From: Novosphingobium sp. B 225
GTDB taxonomy: Bacteria > Pseudomonadota > Alphaproteobacteria > Sphingomonadales > Sphingomonadaceae
Length of the DNA: 64,000 nucleotides
Direction: 5' to 3'
Assembly: GCF_002198665.1 (NCBI RefSeq)
Contig: NZ_MWLM01000003.1
Location: 86,914 to 150,913 of the forward strand
Below the pieces are notes generated by a model, which was not told the origin of the DNA, did no database searches, and was given only the letters and a program-made list of their open reading frames with translations. Position 1 is the first letter of the stretch. Every line of letters begins with the position of its first letter. A program made the position numbers and the translations under genes. Below, in pieces: positions 24,228 to 32,522 of the stretch.

Positions 24228-26124
24228 TGCCCATCCTGGTGTTTGGAAGCCGTAAGGTAATTGCCGTATGCCCCGGATCGCTTCGCACTTCAATTGTCGC
24301 GCCCATATCCTTTGCCCTTTGTGAAAGTGACCAAGGCTGATCGATCAAAGTGAGTCCCTTGAAGCCGTTGCCATTGTCGATGAACCGGAACTCAAAGCCA
24401 GCTGTTGTTCTCTCGACCAGCACTTCAAATGCGTTTGCACGCCCGTGCTTGGCAGCGTTAGCCACGGCTTCACGCAAGAATTGTGTCAGATCGAATCCAA
24501 CTGATTCCGGCACCCGAATCCCCGTACCATCGGACTGGATCTCAACCTTTATTTGCCATAGCCTGCCAAGAATGTGAGCTGTCACTGAAAGTCGTTCAAT
24601 CAAATCGACGTGTTGGTGGTCTGTCTCTGCCGATTGCAGGCGATCCATCATCAGCTTGATACCGTTTTGCTCTTCACCCAGAGCCTCGGCAATTTGGCTT
24701 ATTTGGTCAGCAGCGAGTTCGGTGTTGACCGATCCGGGCCTGATCGATTGCAGCCAATACCGAACCCCAGCAAGCGATTGCGCGACGGAATCATGAAGAT
24801 CGTGTGCCACTGACTGACGCAATTTCAACAGCGCCAACTCCTCTGACGACCGGTGAAATCCAACTACATCGAAAAACTGCTGGAGTTCCTGACCAATCGC
24901 TGCGGCGAGACTGAGTTGTTCGGCTGCAAGCACGCTAATGTCGGCGAGGAGAATACGCCCCCGACCCGTAACTCCCTGCAAGGGGATAAATATTCCGGTC
25001 CGGACACCAAATCGGGTGAGAAATTCTCCGTCCAGTCGATCACATGGCAATTCTGTCAGTGCTCGATTCTCCATGGTTGTCACGGCGAACTCGCGATGTA
25101 GGTCGAACAGGGTCGCTTGATCGACCGAATGAGAGAAGCCTCCGCTACAATCCTCACAAGCATTGCAGGCGTTGTGCAATGATCCAGCTGTTCGGACAGC
25201 GCAGGAAGGCTGACCGAAGTTCACCCAGCAAATTGCTCCGCCCCTGGCTCCGATCTGCTGCATTGCATATCTGATTGCTGCGTCCATTTGTGACGCCCAA
25301 CTTGCGCCACCTGGATATTCGAAACGCGGCACATTTACATTCCGGAACCGAACCGAGGTCAACAGGAGAAATAGCGAGAGGCCAATAAGATAGGCCTGCC
25401 GCCTGATCAGGCTCCGCTCGTCCACAATCATACCCGAGAAATGCATTTCCGCGATCATCAAAAGGCAAACAATGTTCGCGAAAGCCAGGATCGATAAGCC
25501 GTGTCGCCAACTCCAACTCAGGTTTGCCGACAAAATCAGGAAGGCGAGGATAGCAAAAGTGGCGGCGAAGTAGCCGGATTCCATCGGCTCGATTACCACC
25601 ATGGCGCCTAGATAATAGACAATGTCGATCGCCAGGATCATCTTCCTGAGCCGGAAGCTCAGTTTCCGATCAAGATGGAATACAAACAGTATAGAGATAG
25701 CGACACCTAAATAGGCAAACGCCCAAATGTCGTCCGGCTTGTCCCATTGAATATGCATGGTTTCATCGGTCGGGTCGGTGATGGACAGCAACGCAACCAG
25801 AACCGCAATCAGGACTCGGCTAAGCGCTATCAACCATCCGGTTTTTTGCGCCAGATTGCTATCAATCATACTGAGCACATTCCCTAAATCACGCGCATCG
25901 GAGGCGATCTTTCGTGGTGCCGATTTTTCGTCAAGGCTGATGGTTTGAACGTCGGGGTTTCGCAATCTGTTGAAATTCCAAACGATATATAACTTTAGAT
26001 CAGGAAGATAATCTCGAACAGTCCGACCTTTGTGCGAGGCGACCCTAGAAATTGCCTGCCAATCTGCCGATCCGGGACGCAATGAGATTCCAGGGGGCTG
26101 ACTGCGAGTTGCGGTGTCGGCCAT
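24220..26124 (-). CDS. NarX/DegS-type sensor histidine kinase with Cys-rich sensory region
   Basis: A 634-residue membrane kinase. A cytoplasmic N-terminal region (1-90) precedes about six membrane helices (95-260). A GAF-like domain follows (about 275-425) and contains CNACEDC, with cysteines at 320, 323 and 326, plus Cys299 and Cys308. The HisKA_3 dimerisation domain has the phosphoacceptor His444 in SVAHDLHDSVAQSL, and the ATPase domain ends with the N box FLREAVANAAKHG and G box FIDNGNGFKG. The cysteine cluster could bind metal or sense redox. Start 26124 is tentative because no strong ribosome-binding site is seen. It shares a short promoter region with the divergent DUF4402 gene. Confidence 0.87.
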   Translation of the reverse strand: MADTATRSQPPGISLRPGSADWQAISRVASHKGRTVRDYLPDLKLYIVWNFNRLRNPDVQTISLDEKSAPRKIASDARDLGNVLSMIDSNLAQKTGWLIALSRVLIAVLVALLSITDPTDETMHIQWDKPDDIWAFAYLGVAISILFVFHLDRKLSFRLRKMILAIDIVYYLGAMVVIEPMESGYFAATFAILAFLILSANLSWSWRHGLSILAFANIVCLLMIAEMHFSGMIVDERSLIRRQAYLIGLSLFLLLTSVRFRNVNVPRFEYPGGASWASQMDAAIRYAMQQIGARGGAICWVNFGQPSCAVRTAGSLHNACNACEDCSGGFSHSVDQATLFDLHREFAVTTMENRALTELPCDRLDGEFLTRFGVRTGIFIPLQGVTGRGRILLADISVLAAEQLSLAAAIGQELQQFFDVVGFHRSSEELALLKLRQSVAHDLHDSVAQSLAGVRYWLQSIRPGSVNTELAADQISQIAEALGEEQNGIKLMMDRLQSAETDHQHVDLIERLSVTAHILGRLWQIKVEIQSDGTGIRVPESVGFDLTQFLREAVANAAKHGRANAFEVLVERTTAGFEFRFIDNGNGFKGLTLIDQPWSLSQRAKDMGATIEVRSDPGHTAITLRLPNTRMGNG

Positions 26125-26141
26125 GTGAACAGTTCTTTTAC

Positions 26142-26175
26142 TATGGAACGATATATACCATCCCGAATGTTCGGG
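26142..26175. promoter_or_regulatory. Palindrome cluster in the kinase/DUF4402 divergent promoter
   Basis: The perfect palindrome CCCGAATGTTCGGG lies at 26162-26175, next to ATGG...CCAT arms (26143-26161) enclosing CGATATATA. The 77-base gap between the divergent starts must contain both promoters. The CGATATA word recurs in the palindrome upstream of the Tad-like operon. Confidence 0.45.
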
Positions 26176-26201
26176 GACACGCTTTGTTGCACATCTGGTC
26201 G

Positions 26202-26771
26202 ATGATGACTCGCATTGCCAACCTGGGCTCGTTCCTCCGGGCGCTCCGCGCATCCACTGCAGCGTTGTTTGTCCTCGGATCCTCTACTGCCGCCCACGCC
26301 GAACGCGTTTCTGTCACAGGCAGGGCCGAAGCCATAATCGTAACCCGGCTTAGCCTGGTTAAAACCGATGACCTCAATTTCGGGAAGATTGTTGCCGGCA
26401 CCGCGGCGGGGACTGTCACGGTTACTCCTGCAGGCTCGCGGTCGGCAACGGGCGGCGTTCGCCTTGCTGGGACAGGGGCGCAACCAGCTGCGTTTTCGGG
26501 ATACGGATTTCTAAACCAGACCGTCTCAATCTCGGTCAACAGCAACACGCCTGTCGTTCGGCGCGTTGGCGGATCAGAGACTATGCAGTTTGACACCTTT
26601 ATCATTGGCAGCACCCCGACCGCCCAATTGACAACGGCTCCTCTGGCGTTCCGGATTGGCTCAAAAACCGGAATGTTCGCATTCCCAGTCGGTGCCACCT
26701 TACGGGTCAAAGCCCGGCAAACGCCTGGCCTTTACACAGGCAGCTTCAGCGTGACGCTCAACTACCAGTAG
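26202..26771 (+). CDS. DUF4402 secreted protein, second copy
   Basis: A 189-residue exported protein: a signal peptide ending in TAAHA, then RVSVTGRAEAIIVTRLSLVKTDDLNFGKI, which is the DUF4402 opening. It keeps GTVTVTPAG, VRRVGGSETMQFDTF and the closing GLYTGSFSVTLNYQ, parallel to the copy at 13061-13570. Start 26202 (or ATG 26205 beside it) is chosen by the signal peptide; no clear ribosome-binding site is present. The position opposite a sensor kinase suggests regulated expression of a pilin-like surface protein. Confidence 0.78.
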   Translation: MMTRIANLGSFLRALRASTAALFVLGSSTAAHAERVSVTGRAEAIIVTRLSLVKTDDLNFGKIVAGTAAGTVTVTPAGSRSATGGVRLAGTGAQPAAFSGYGFLNQTVSISVNSNTPVVRRVGGSETMQFDTFIIGSTPTAQLTTAPLAFRIGSKTGMFAFPVGATLRVKARQTPGLYTGSFSVTLNYQ

Positions 26772-27358
26772 AATCTGGCTCCCTTTGGATAGGGTAGCTT
26801 TCGGCAATGACCGAGCAAGGACATCCCTGATCAAAACTGACGGTCGACAGGCGTGACCTCCAGCATTTCTCCAGCTGGGATTTAGCGCCGAGCCGCTTTG
26901 CTGCGCATGAGCGTTGTATGAGCAGTGGACCGTGTAGCGGAACCCGCAGAGCGCAGCGAAGTTGCCCCATGTCTAATCGGTCCTGAAGCGAACGCCGAGC
27001 GCCGCCAGTGTTACTTTGCGAAGGGATGTGTGCGTCTTTCCCGGTTGCGGTTCTCGGCCCAGGCTGCGATCCAGACCCGAGCATGGGCGAGGCTGAAGGG
27101 CAGCGTCACTTTGAGTAGATCGTCGGGCATGCCGTCGGTAACGGTCTCGACGATGATAACTGGTCTGCCAAGCTGGGCAATCGGCTCGGTCCGCTCCCGC
27201 ACGATCAGGCGACCCGAGATTGAGGTGTCTGGCGCCGCTGCCGGGCACACCCAGGCACGTCAACGGCTACGTTGGGCCTGAGGAACCGCCGCGCCGACGC
27301 CATCTGGCCATGTACGAAATCGAAACTACAGCGCCGGTTCGGCAGGGTACAGGCCAAC
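26772..27358. other. Convergent non-coding region, possible gene fragment at 27011-27250
   Basis: No complete gene is supported in this 587-base gap. A minus-strand frame at 27011-27250 contains VIIVETVTDGMPDDLLKVTL and ends AENRNRERRTHPFAK. It has protein-like composition but no ribosome-binding site or recognised family, so it may be a decayed fragment. Confidence 0.35.
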
Positions 27359-29221
27359 CTACTGAATCTGGGTCCGGAACGAGACGGTAAAGCTAGGTGG
27401 CGATCCCGAGGAGCCGGCCATCGCGCCCTTCGGATTGATGCAGACATATTTGATCGCAGGATCGTAGGCCGCAACCGGGGAGTATGTGCAGCTCGTAAAA
27501 TTTGAAGGTGCGCTGCCAGCATTGGAGTAGCGGACATCGGTACTGGGTGTGAACGTCAACCCGCTCGAGGTTGTTCCTTGCGTCAAACTTGGTGCCGCCG
27601 CCGATCCGACGGCGATTTGCGGTGGCAAGGAGTCGATAATGAACACGCTGTTAGTATCGACTGGATTTGGCCCGGTGTTTTGCACAGTAATCGAATAGAG
27701 AATCACTGCTCCGGGAATGGCCTTTGGATTGGTGGTTCCGTTCACAGGATCTGACGACGCGAGTGATGCCTTGCTCGCAACAAGCGTCGCATTCGTGGCC
27801 CGTTTGGTATTGAGGATCGTGCAGTTTATCACGTCGCCCATCTGCGGCGTGACGACACCCCCAGGGGCGGCTGGTAGAGAGGTTGTAGAGGATGCAGCTG
27901 CATTGGAACAACTCATGGTCGACGTATACTGGGTGAGGCTTGTCGAGCCCGCCCCGGCTTCCGAAAACGAGTATATAACGCCAGGCGTGCCTTGAAATTG
28001 AGGTGTCGTACCGGTCGTAACCGTCGCTCCTGTACCAGTGGTTGTGGCAGTTGCGGCAACGGCCGAACCGGCCTTGATGTTCATGACGAATTGGTCTGCA
28101 GCGAACTGGCGCCCGGAGGCTGCGAGGCTCTTGGCAAGTCTCAAATGAGGATAGGGTGTTTCGGTAAAGCTACAGGACACATTGTCGCCGAATTGCAGAG
28201 CGCCGAAGCTGTAGCTCGTTGTAAGCACTCCGACGGGAAGAGTGGTCGAAGATCCACCGATTGCATTCGTGCAAGTCAGACTGGATCGATAGTGGCTGAT
28301 CGTCGAAACGCTCCCGGGCGCCATCGTTTGGCTCAACGTCAGCGGGATCGCTGCCGTGCTTGACAACGCAGCTGCAACGAATGGCCCCAGACTTGCTCCG
28401 CTAGTTGTTCCGGAAGCCATGTTCGAGCCAGAGCCGGTAGCTTTGATTGCAAAGTTAAATTGATCGGCCGGATCGGCGCGCGCCTGCGAAATTTGGGTGT
28501 TCAGTCGGATCGATGCAAACCTTACAGCGAACATGACGCCTTGTAGCCCGCCGCCAACCAGGGTGGAAACGACCTGGCCCGGATTGGTAGAGCCGACCAC
28601 ATAGGCGCCAACATAGCCAGTTGCCCCATTTTCCAAGAAAGTCGTGGAGCCGATACCAGAGTAAGTCGGATATGATGCGCCCGAAATGGGCCCTGCCTGG
28701 TCAAGCATTTGCCAGCTTCCACCATTAGTCTGGAACTGCAGACTTTCGCCCTGATTGCTTGATTCCCCGTCGGCGGCAACAAGCATATAATTGGCGATGC
28801 TTCCGGAAGTCGGGGGCGTCAGAGTGATCGCGCTAATGGTAATCGACGTCGTGCCAGCGGCAGTTTGATACAAGATCGGCTTGCCGGAAATTCCCATGAA
28901 GGCTGTATTGCCTATCGCTGCGCCTGACCAAGATGGGGAAGCAGATCCTACCAGACTGGATCCTGTAACCTTGAGGTTGAAGGTCATGACAGTGCCGTCA
29001 GTCAAAGTGTATGAAAAGTTCTGACCGCTTGCCTGACGCGCCGTTGCATCTCGAAAGCCAGAGAAATCCAACCAGCAATATGTTTGCCAATTTGACGGTC
29101 CGGTGGAGCCTTGTGAGGTTGCATAAGCGCAGTTCGCGGCACTGGCAGGGCTAGCAAGCGCGAAGATCGCAAAATGCGCGAAGATCAACCAAAATATGCG
29201 TTTGATGGTTCGAAAACACAT
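27359..29221 (-). CDS. CshA-like fibrillar surface adhesin
   Basis: A 620-residue exported protein: signal peptide (about 1-28, ending SPASA), then an N-terminal domain (ANCAYATSQGSTGPSNWQTY to about 240) resembling the non-repetitive domain of CshA fibrillar adhesins. Next come two Thr/Ser-rich beta domains with paired cysteines (about 250-470; SLTCTNAIGG and VSCSFTETPY; TMSCSNAAAS and INCTILNTKR), then a DUF11-like domain (about 475-600; IPGAVILYSITVQNTGPNPVD). Such proteins mediate adhesion or aggregation. No membrane anchor, LPXTG or autotransporter domain is visible, so how it is retained on the surface is unclear. Confidence 0.7.
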   Translation of the reverse strand: MCFRTIKRIFWLIFAHFAIFALASPASAANCAYATSQGSTGPSNWQTYCWLDFSGFRDATARQASGQNFSYTLTDGTVMTFNLKVTGSSLVGSASPSWSGAAIGNTAFMGISGKPILYQTAAGTTSITISAITLTPPTSGSIANYMLVAADGESSNQGESLQFQTNGGSWQMLDQAGPISGASYPTYSGIGSTTFLENGATGYVGAYVVGSTNPGQVVSTLVGGGLQGVMFAVRFASIRLNTQISQARADPADQFNFAIKATGSGSNMASGTTSGASLGPFVAAALSSTAAIPLTLSQTMAPGSVSTISHYRSSLTCTNAIGGSSTTLPVGVLTTSYSFGALQFGDNVSCSFTETPYPHLRLAKSLAASGRQFAADQFVMNIKAGSAVAATATTTGTGATVTTGTTPQFQGTPGVIYSFSEAGAGSTSLTQYTSTMSCSNAAASSTTSLPAAPGGVVTPQMGDVINCTILNTKRATNATLVASKASLASSDPVNGTTNPKAIPGAVILYSITVQNTGPNPVDTNSVFIIDSLPPQIAVGSAAAPSLTQGTTSSGLTFTPSTDVRYSNAGSAPSNFTSCTYSPVAAYDPAIKYVCINPKGAMAGSSGSPPSFTVSFRTQIQ

Positions 29222-29709
29222 AAGTGAATCACAGAAACTCTCACTGCCCAGCGATCTGGCTACGCGAAAATCCCTAGGATCAAATTAAGGACAATCAGGC
29301 GCCGATTTCAGCTGCGAACGCGGCTTGAGCAGAGACAAACTGGTATGGCGGTCTTGATCTCATCTCCCGGCTATGATCGGCATGAGCGTCTGGGGATGGC
29401 CCTGGGGCGCCTTAGCTGGGCACATGACAAGAATCGCATGAGATAGACGGAATCTCAGCTTTCAGCAGCGCGGTTTCGAAGTTGCCGCTGCATCGGCAAG
29501 GGTGCGATCGGGCCTTCGAGGGTGATGGGCCGCACCGAGTTTCGAACGATCGATCTGCATGGTTGCAATAGGGCGACTGGGCACACCGACGTTTTCAAAT
29601 TCCAATCCTTCCTGTCGCGGAGAGCGAGCTAGCGTCCAAAATCAAACCTGTGGTCCTGGTGCTGCTATCGGCGGCATTCTCGAATGCCACCGAGGCTCCA
29701 ATTTGACAT
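29222..29709. other. Non-coding stretch between cargo block 2 and the ICE backbone
   Basis: The 488 bases hold the promoter of the adhesin on one side and the end of the DUF2493 gene on the other. No gene, RNA or repeat is recognisable. The boundary between cargo block 2 and the backbone falls here. Confidence 0.4.
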
Positions 29710-30654
29710 TCAGCAGACAGGCGCCTTCGGATTGGTCCCAAGGGGGCCTCGCCGATCGACGACGGTGATCCGGCGCGATTTGGCTTCAATCACGAGGCGT
29801 TCAAGTACGCCGTTGCCGGGGAAGGCGATCACGTAACGCGGATCGAGCGAGAGCATCCGCTCATTGCGCTTGAAGCCAGCGCGGGCGCCAAGCCGCGCAT
29901 CGAGCGAGAAGCTTACTTGTGGGACATTGCGTCGTTCTGCCCAGGATGATGCTAGACGATCGCTGCCTTTGGTATCGCCGCCGTGGACCAGGACCATGTC
30001 AGGGACACGGTCACGAACCTTGTCGAGCACCTTCCAGACATTATTGGCAAAGGTCAGCGCATCGGCCTCGCTGGCATGGCCGGTGCGTCCACCGGCGAAG
30101 ACGACCGGCGTGCCTTCGGGCATCGCCGCGCGGCGCTTGGCCTCGCTCCGAGCCCGCAGGAAGTCGCGTCCCTCAACCAGCGCAGAGGTAAACATGGCAC
30201 TGTGGTTCAAGCGTGAACTCGAAACGGGCTTCCAGGACGATCCGAATTCGTTGAGGTAGAGGCTAGCTGCAACCTCGCGCATTTCCTCGAGCGCCAGCAT
30301 TGCGCCTTCGGCGCATTGCGCCCGCTCGACCTGGGTTTCGAGTTCATGGGTGTGGATCTCGGAGCCATCGGCGGTCGCGACAAGCGCCCGTACCTCGTCC
30401 GTGGCGCGGTCGAGCGCAGCGGATTTGCGCGCTGCGAAGCGATGAAAGAGATTGACGAAAGCCCAGCCCAGATCCTCGGCGTCAGTTTCAAGCGCAGTAC
30501 CGGACACAAGTGCGAACAGGTCGGACCAGACCGCGTCAAGGGTCTGGATCACAGCTTCACGAACCGGAAAATCGCTGCTCGAAACCGGAGCTGGATCAAT
30601 CGAAAAACCGGCAAAATCAAGACCAGCAAGCTGATCGGCAAATGTGGTATGCAT
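29710..30654 (-). CDS. DUF2493 (SLOG-like) protein
   Basis: A 314-residue protein common on sphingomonad plasmids and ICEs. The C-terminal DUF2493 domain is recognisable: VVFAGGRTGHASEADALTF, LVHGGDTKGSDRLASSWAER and RNERMLSLDPRYVIAFPGNG, which match the nucleotide-binding pattern of SLOG-family proteins. The N-terminal half (about 1-160) is helical. A strong AGGAGG lies six bases before ATG 30654. The biochemical role on mobile elements is not established; nucleotide or ADP-ribose derivative binding is predicted from the fold. Leader copy C lies upstream. Confidence 0.82.
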   Translation of the reverse strand: MHTTFADQLAGLDFAGFSIDPAPVSSSDFPVREAVIQTLDAVWSDLFALVSGTALETDAEDLGWAFVNLFHRFAARKSAALDRATDEVRALVATADGSEIHTHELETQVERAQCAEGAMLALEEMREVAASLYLNEFGSSWKPVSSSRLNHSAMFTSALVEGRDFLRARSEAKRRAAMPEGTPVVFAGGRTGHASEADALTFANNVWKVLDKVRDRVPDMVLVHGGDTKGSDRLASSWAERRNVPQVSFSLDARLGARAGFKRNERMLSLDPRYVIAFPGNGVLERLVIEAKSRRITVVDRRGPLGTNPKAPVC

Positions 30655-30742
30655 GGTTGTCCTCCTGACTGACGTAAGGCTGACCCGCCGCTTGGTGGCT
30701 GCGCCAGCGAGAGCCCGTCAGGGCCAGTCATGGGAGGACCCG

Positions 30743-30840
30743 CGCACCGCAGGGGAACCCGCTTGGACAGGCTGGCGCGGGCAGGCCAGGTCCCACCGGG
30801 ACCGGCCAACACGGGCCTGCCCAAGCCGGGTTGCGCGGGT
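30743..30840 (-). promoter_or_regulatory. Conserved leader element, copy C (upstream of DUF2493 gene)
   Basis: In gene sense: CGCAACCCGG, GGGCAGGCCCGTGTTG, a hairpin (GGCCGGTCCC...GGGACC), CTGCCCGC, GGGTTCCCC and GCGGTGCG. Outer arms CGGGCAGGCC (30778-30787) and GGCCTGCCC (30814-30822) are complementary, as in copy A. Copies A, B and C precede three unrelated genes. Confidence 0.55.
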
Positions 30841-30956
30841 CCACCGGCTGGCCCAGGGCCTCTCTCGCTTCTGACGCAGCCATCAGCACGCGAACTGCTG
30901 CCCGGTCAGGGCATCCAATGACACTGTCGCACCAGTTCGGCTGCTGGTCCCACGCG

Positions 30957-31679
30957 TCAGGTGAGGCCGAAATCGGCTCCGGTGAAGACAAAGCGGTGCT
31001 CCGACGGGAAAGCGGCCAGTGCAGTGAGGCGGCCGCCTTCGAAGCGCAGGTGCCAGGTTCGGCGGATCGCCGGCTGGACCGCGGCAAAGGTTTCGGGCGC
31101 GAGAACGACGGCATTGTGGCCGCCTGCCGGATCGCGGACCGAACGGGTGCGGATCAGCTTGGCCCCGGCCTCGCGGGCCGCATGGCCAAGCTCCTGACAG
31201 GCTGAATAGTCGGTCGGGTCGGTCCACTGCGCAGCATGCGCCGCAAACGGGTCGCGGGTCAGATCGATCGCGTGGGCCGTTGCGATCTCGGCGGTGAAGC
31301 TCGTGTGCTCTGTCGTCGCGGAAGGCGGCGTGAACCCCGGTGAGCGCAGATAGAAGCGCAGGCGCCAATAGGCCGTCTCGGCGATCGCAGTGGCCTCAGC
31401 TTCGCTGGCATAGAAGATGCCCGGCCGTTCATCGGCCCGGCGAAACCGGCTGGCAGTGCCGTGACCGTAGCGAAACGGAGAGGCGAGCAGATAATGGAGG
31501 CCGTGCGCGGACCGTGGCAGATCTGGCTTCACGGCTTCGGCGAGCGCTTTGAGCCTGGCCTGGTCCTCAAGACTGTCTGCAAGCCGGTTGGTCGATATCC
31601 GGTGCTGGGCCTCGACCAACCGCCAGACCTTGCCGCTATAAGAGCGCAGTTCAGACGCGAGCGCGATGGGCATCCACAT
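30957..31679 (-). CDS. RES-domain toxin
   Basis: A 240-residue RES-family toxin, whose characterised members degrade NAD+ or ADP-ribosylate targets. The conserved blocks are visible: KVWRLVEAQHRISTN, the Arg-containing YGHGTASRFRRADERPGIFY, the Glu-containing AEATAIAETAYWR, and the Ser-containing DYSACQELGHAAREAGAKLI with RDPAGGHNAVVL after it. It overlaps the antitoxin gene by 29 bases and has no ribosome-binding site of its own, as expected for a coupled second gene. With 31651-32028 it forms a type II toxin-antitoxin pair that should stabilise the element. Confidence 0.85.
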   Translation of the reverse strand: MWMPIALASELRSYSGKVWRLVEAQHRISTNRLADSLEDQARLKALAEAVKPDLPRSAHGLHYLLASPFRYGHGTASRFRRADERPGIFYASEAEATAIAETAYWRLRFYLRSPGFTPPSATTEHTSFTAEIATAHAIDLTRDPFAAHAAQWTDPTDYSACQELGHAAREAGAKLIRTRSVRDPAGGHNAVVLAPETFAAVQPAIRRTWHLRFEGGRLTALAAFPSEHRFVFTGADFGLT

Positions 31680-32028
31680 AATCGCAAACAGTGATCAGGC
31701 CCTTGAAGCTGTCGATGAGGTCGAGCGGACGCGCGTCCAGATCGAGATTGGTCGTCTCCAGCCAGCGCCGCGAAGCGAGATCGTCGCTGCCCATCAGCGC
31801 GTCGAGTCCGCGGAACAGGCGCAGCAGGAATTGCCCGGCCTCGAACGACTTCGAAGCCGGATCGAGCAAGGTTTTGCCGCCCTTGAGCCGCGAGACTGTT
31901 GCCGGGGAAAGCCCGAGCACCTGGCCAAGCTTGGGGTTGGAAAAACCCCAGAAATCGGCGATCTTCGCAATCGCCGAGGATAAAATCTGTCCATCGGAGC
32001 GCTGAGGTTTGGTCGCAAGGGTTACCAT
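31651..32028 (-). CDS. Xre/MbcA/ParS-type antitoxin of the RES pair
   Basis: A 125-residue antitoxin. An Xre-like helix-turn-helix (IADFWGFSNPKLGQVLGLSPATVSRLKGG, about 23-50) is followed by the MbcA/ParS toxin-binding domain (FLRLFRGLDALMGSDDLASRRWL, then GLITVCDYVDAHRA). ATG 32028 is chosen over the longer frame because AAGGA lies seven bases upstream. An inverted repeat around the promoter (32040-32075) is a candidate operator for autorepression by the toxin-antitoxin complex. Confidence 0.85.
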   Translation of the reverse strand: MVTLATKPQRSDGQILSSAIAKIADFWGFSNPKLGQVLGLSPATVSRLKGGKTLLDPASKSFEAGQFLLRLFRGLDALMGSDDLASRRWLETTNLDLDARPLDLIDSFKGLITVCDYVDAHRARV

Positions 32029-32039
32029 GGCCAGTCCTT

Positions 32040-32075
32040 TCAAATGATGCGTATAGACATGAACCATTCATTTGA
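32040..32075. promoter_or_regulatory. Inverted repeat upstream of RES/Xre operon (candidate operator)
   Basis: TCAAATGA (32040-32047) and TCATTTGA (32068-32075) are perfect complements, 20 bases apart, directly upstream of the antitoxin. The sequence between includes TATACG on the minus strand, a possible -10, so binding here would block the promoter. Confidence 0.6.
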
Positions 32076-32197
32076 ACAGATGCTGAATCACGCGGCAGCT
32101 CGCTTGCGATAGACCCCTCCCCGTTCGACATGTGCCCAAGGCAGTCATAATCACCAATCAGCGCGACGAACTTTGGCGCAATCTGGGCCAGCCAGTG

Positions 32198-32512
32198 CTA
32201 TGCTCGCGGTGATCGCGCGGTGTGCCATTCGGCATCCCAATAAGCGCTGTCATCGTGCTCTGCGATCCAGACCGCAACTAGCCCGCCATAGACCGAGACA
32301 CCGCAGTCCGCGAACGTGTTGCGCAGAAGTATCCGGTCCTCTCGCCCGCGCCAGCCTGTATGAGGAATAAGCGAGGGAAAGGCGGCGGCGGTCCGCTCAC
32401 TGAGGTCATCGCGTAGCCATTTATATTCGAATTCCCAGTCGTCGTCGTTCTCGGTCTCCAGGACCGTGAACGCCACCAGAGCACCGCTGGAATAGCTAAC
32501 CGATCTGCCCAT
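32198..32512 (-). CDS. Conserved mobile-element protein of unknown function
   Basis: A 104-residue protein (MGRSVSYSSGALVAFTVLE, then SLIPHTGWRGREDRILLRN and VSVYGGLVAVWIAEHDD). Proteins with the same MGRSVS...GRED...VS.Y.GLVA.W pattern are common next to antirestriction genes on proteobacterial plasmids, but the function is unknown. GAGGAGG precedes the ATG at 32512. It lies 10 bases after the ArdC-like stop, so they are one operon and may act together against host defence. Confidence 0.7.
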   Translation of the reverse strand: MGRSVSYSSGALVAFTVLETENDDDWEFEYKWLRDDLSERTAAAFPSLIPHTGWRGREDRILLRNTFADCGVSVYGGLVAVWIAEHDDSAYWDAEWHTARSPRA

Positions 32513-32522
32513 GGCGTCCTCC

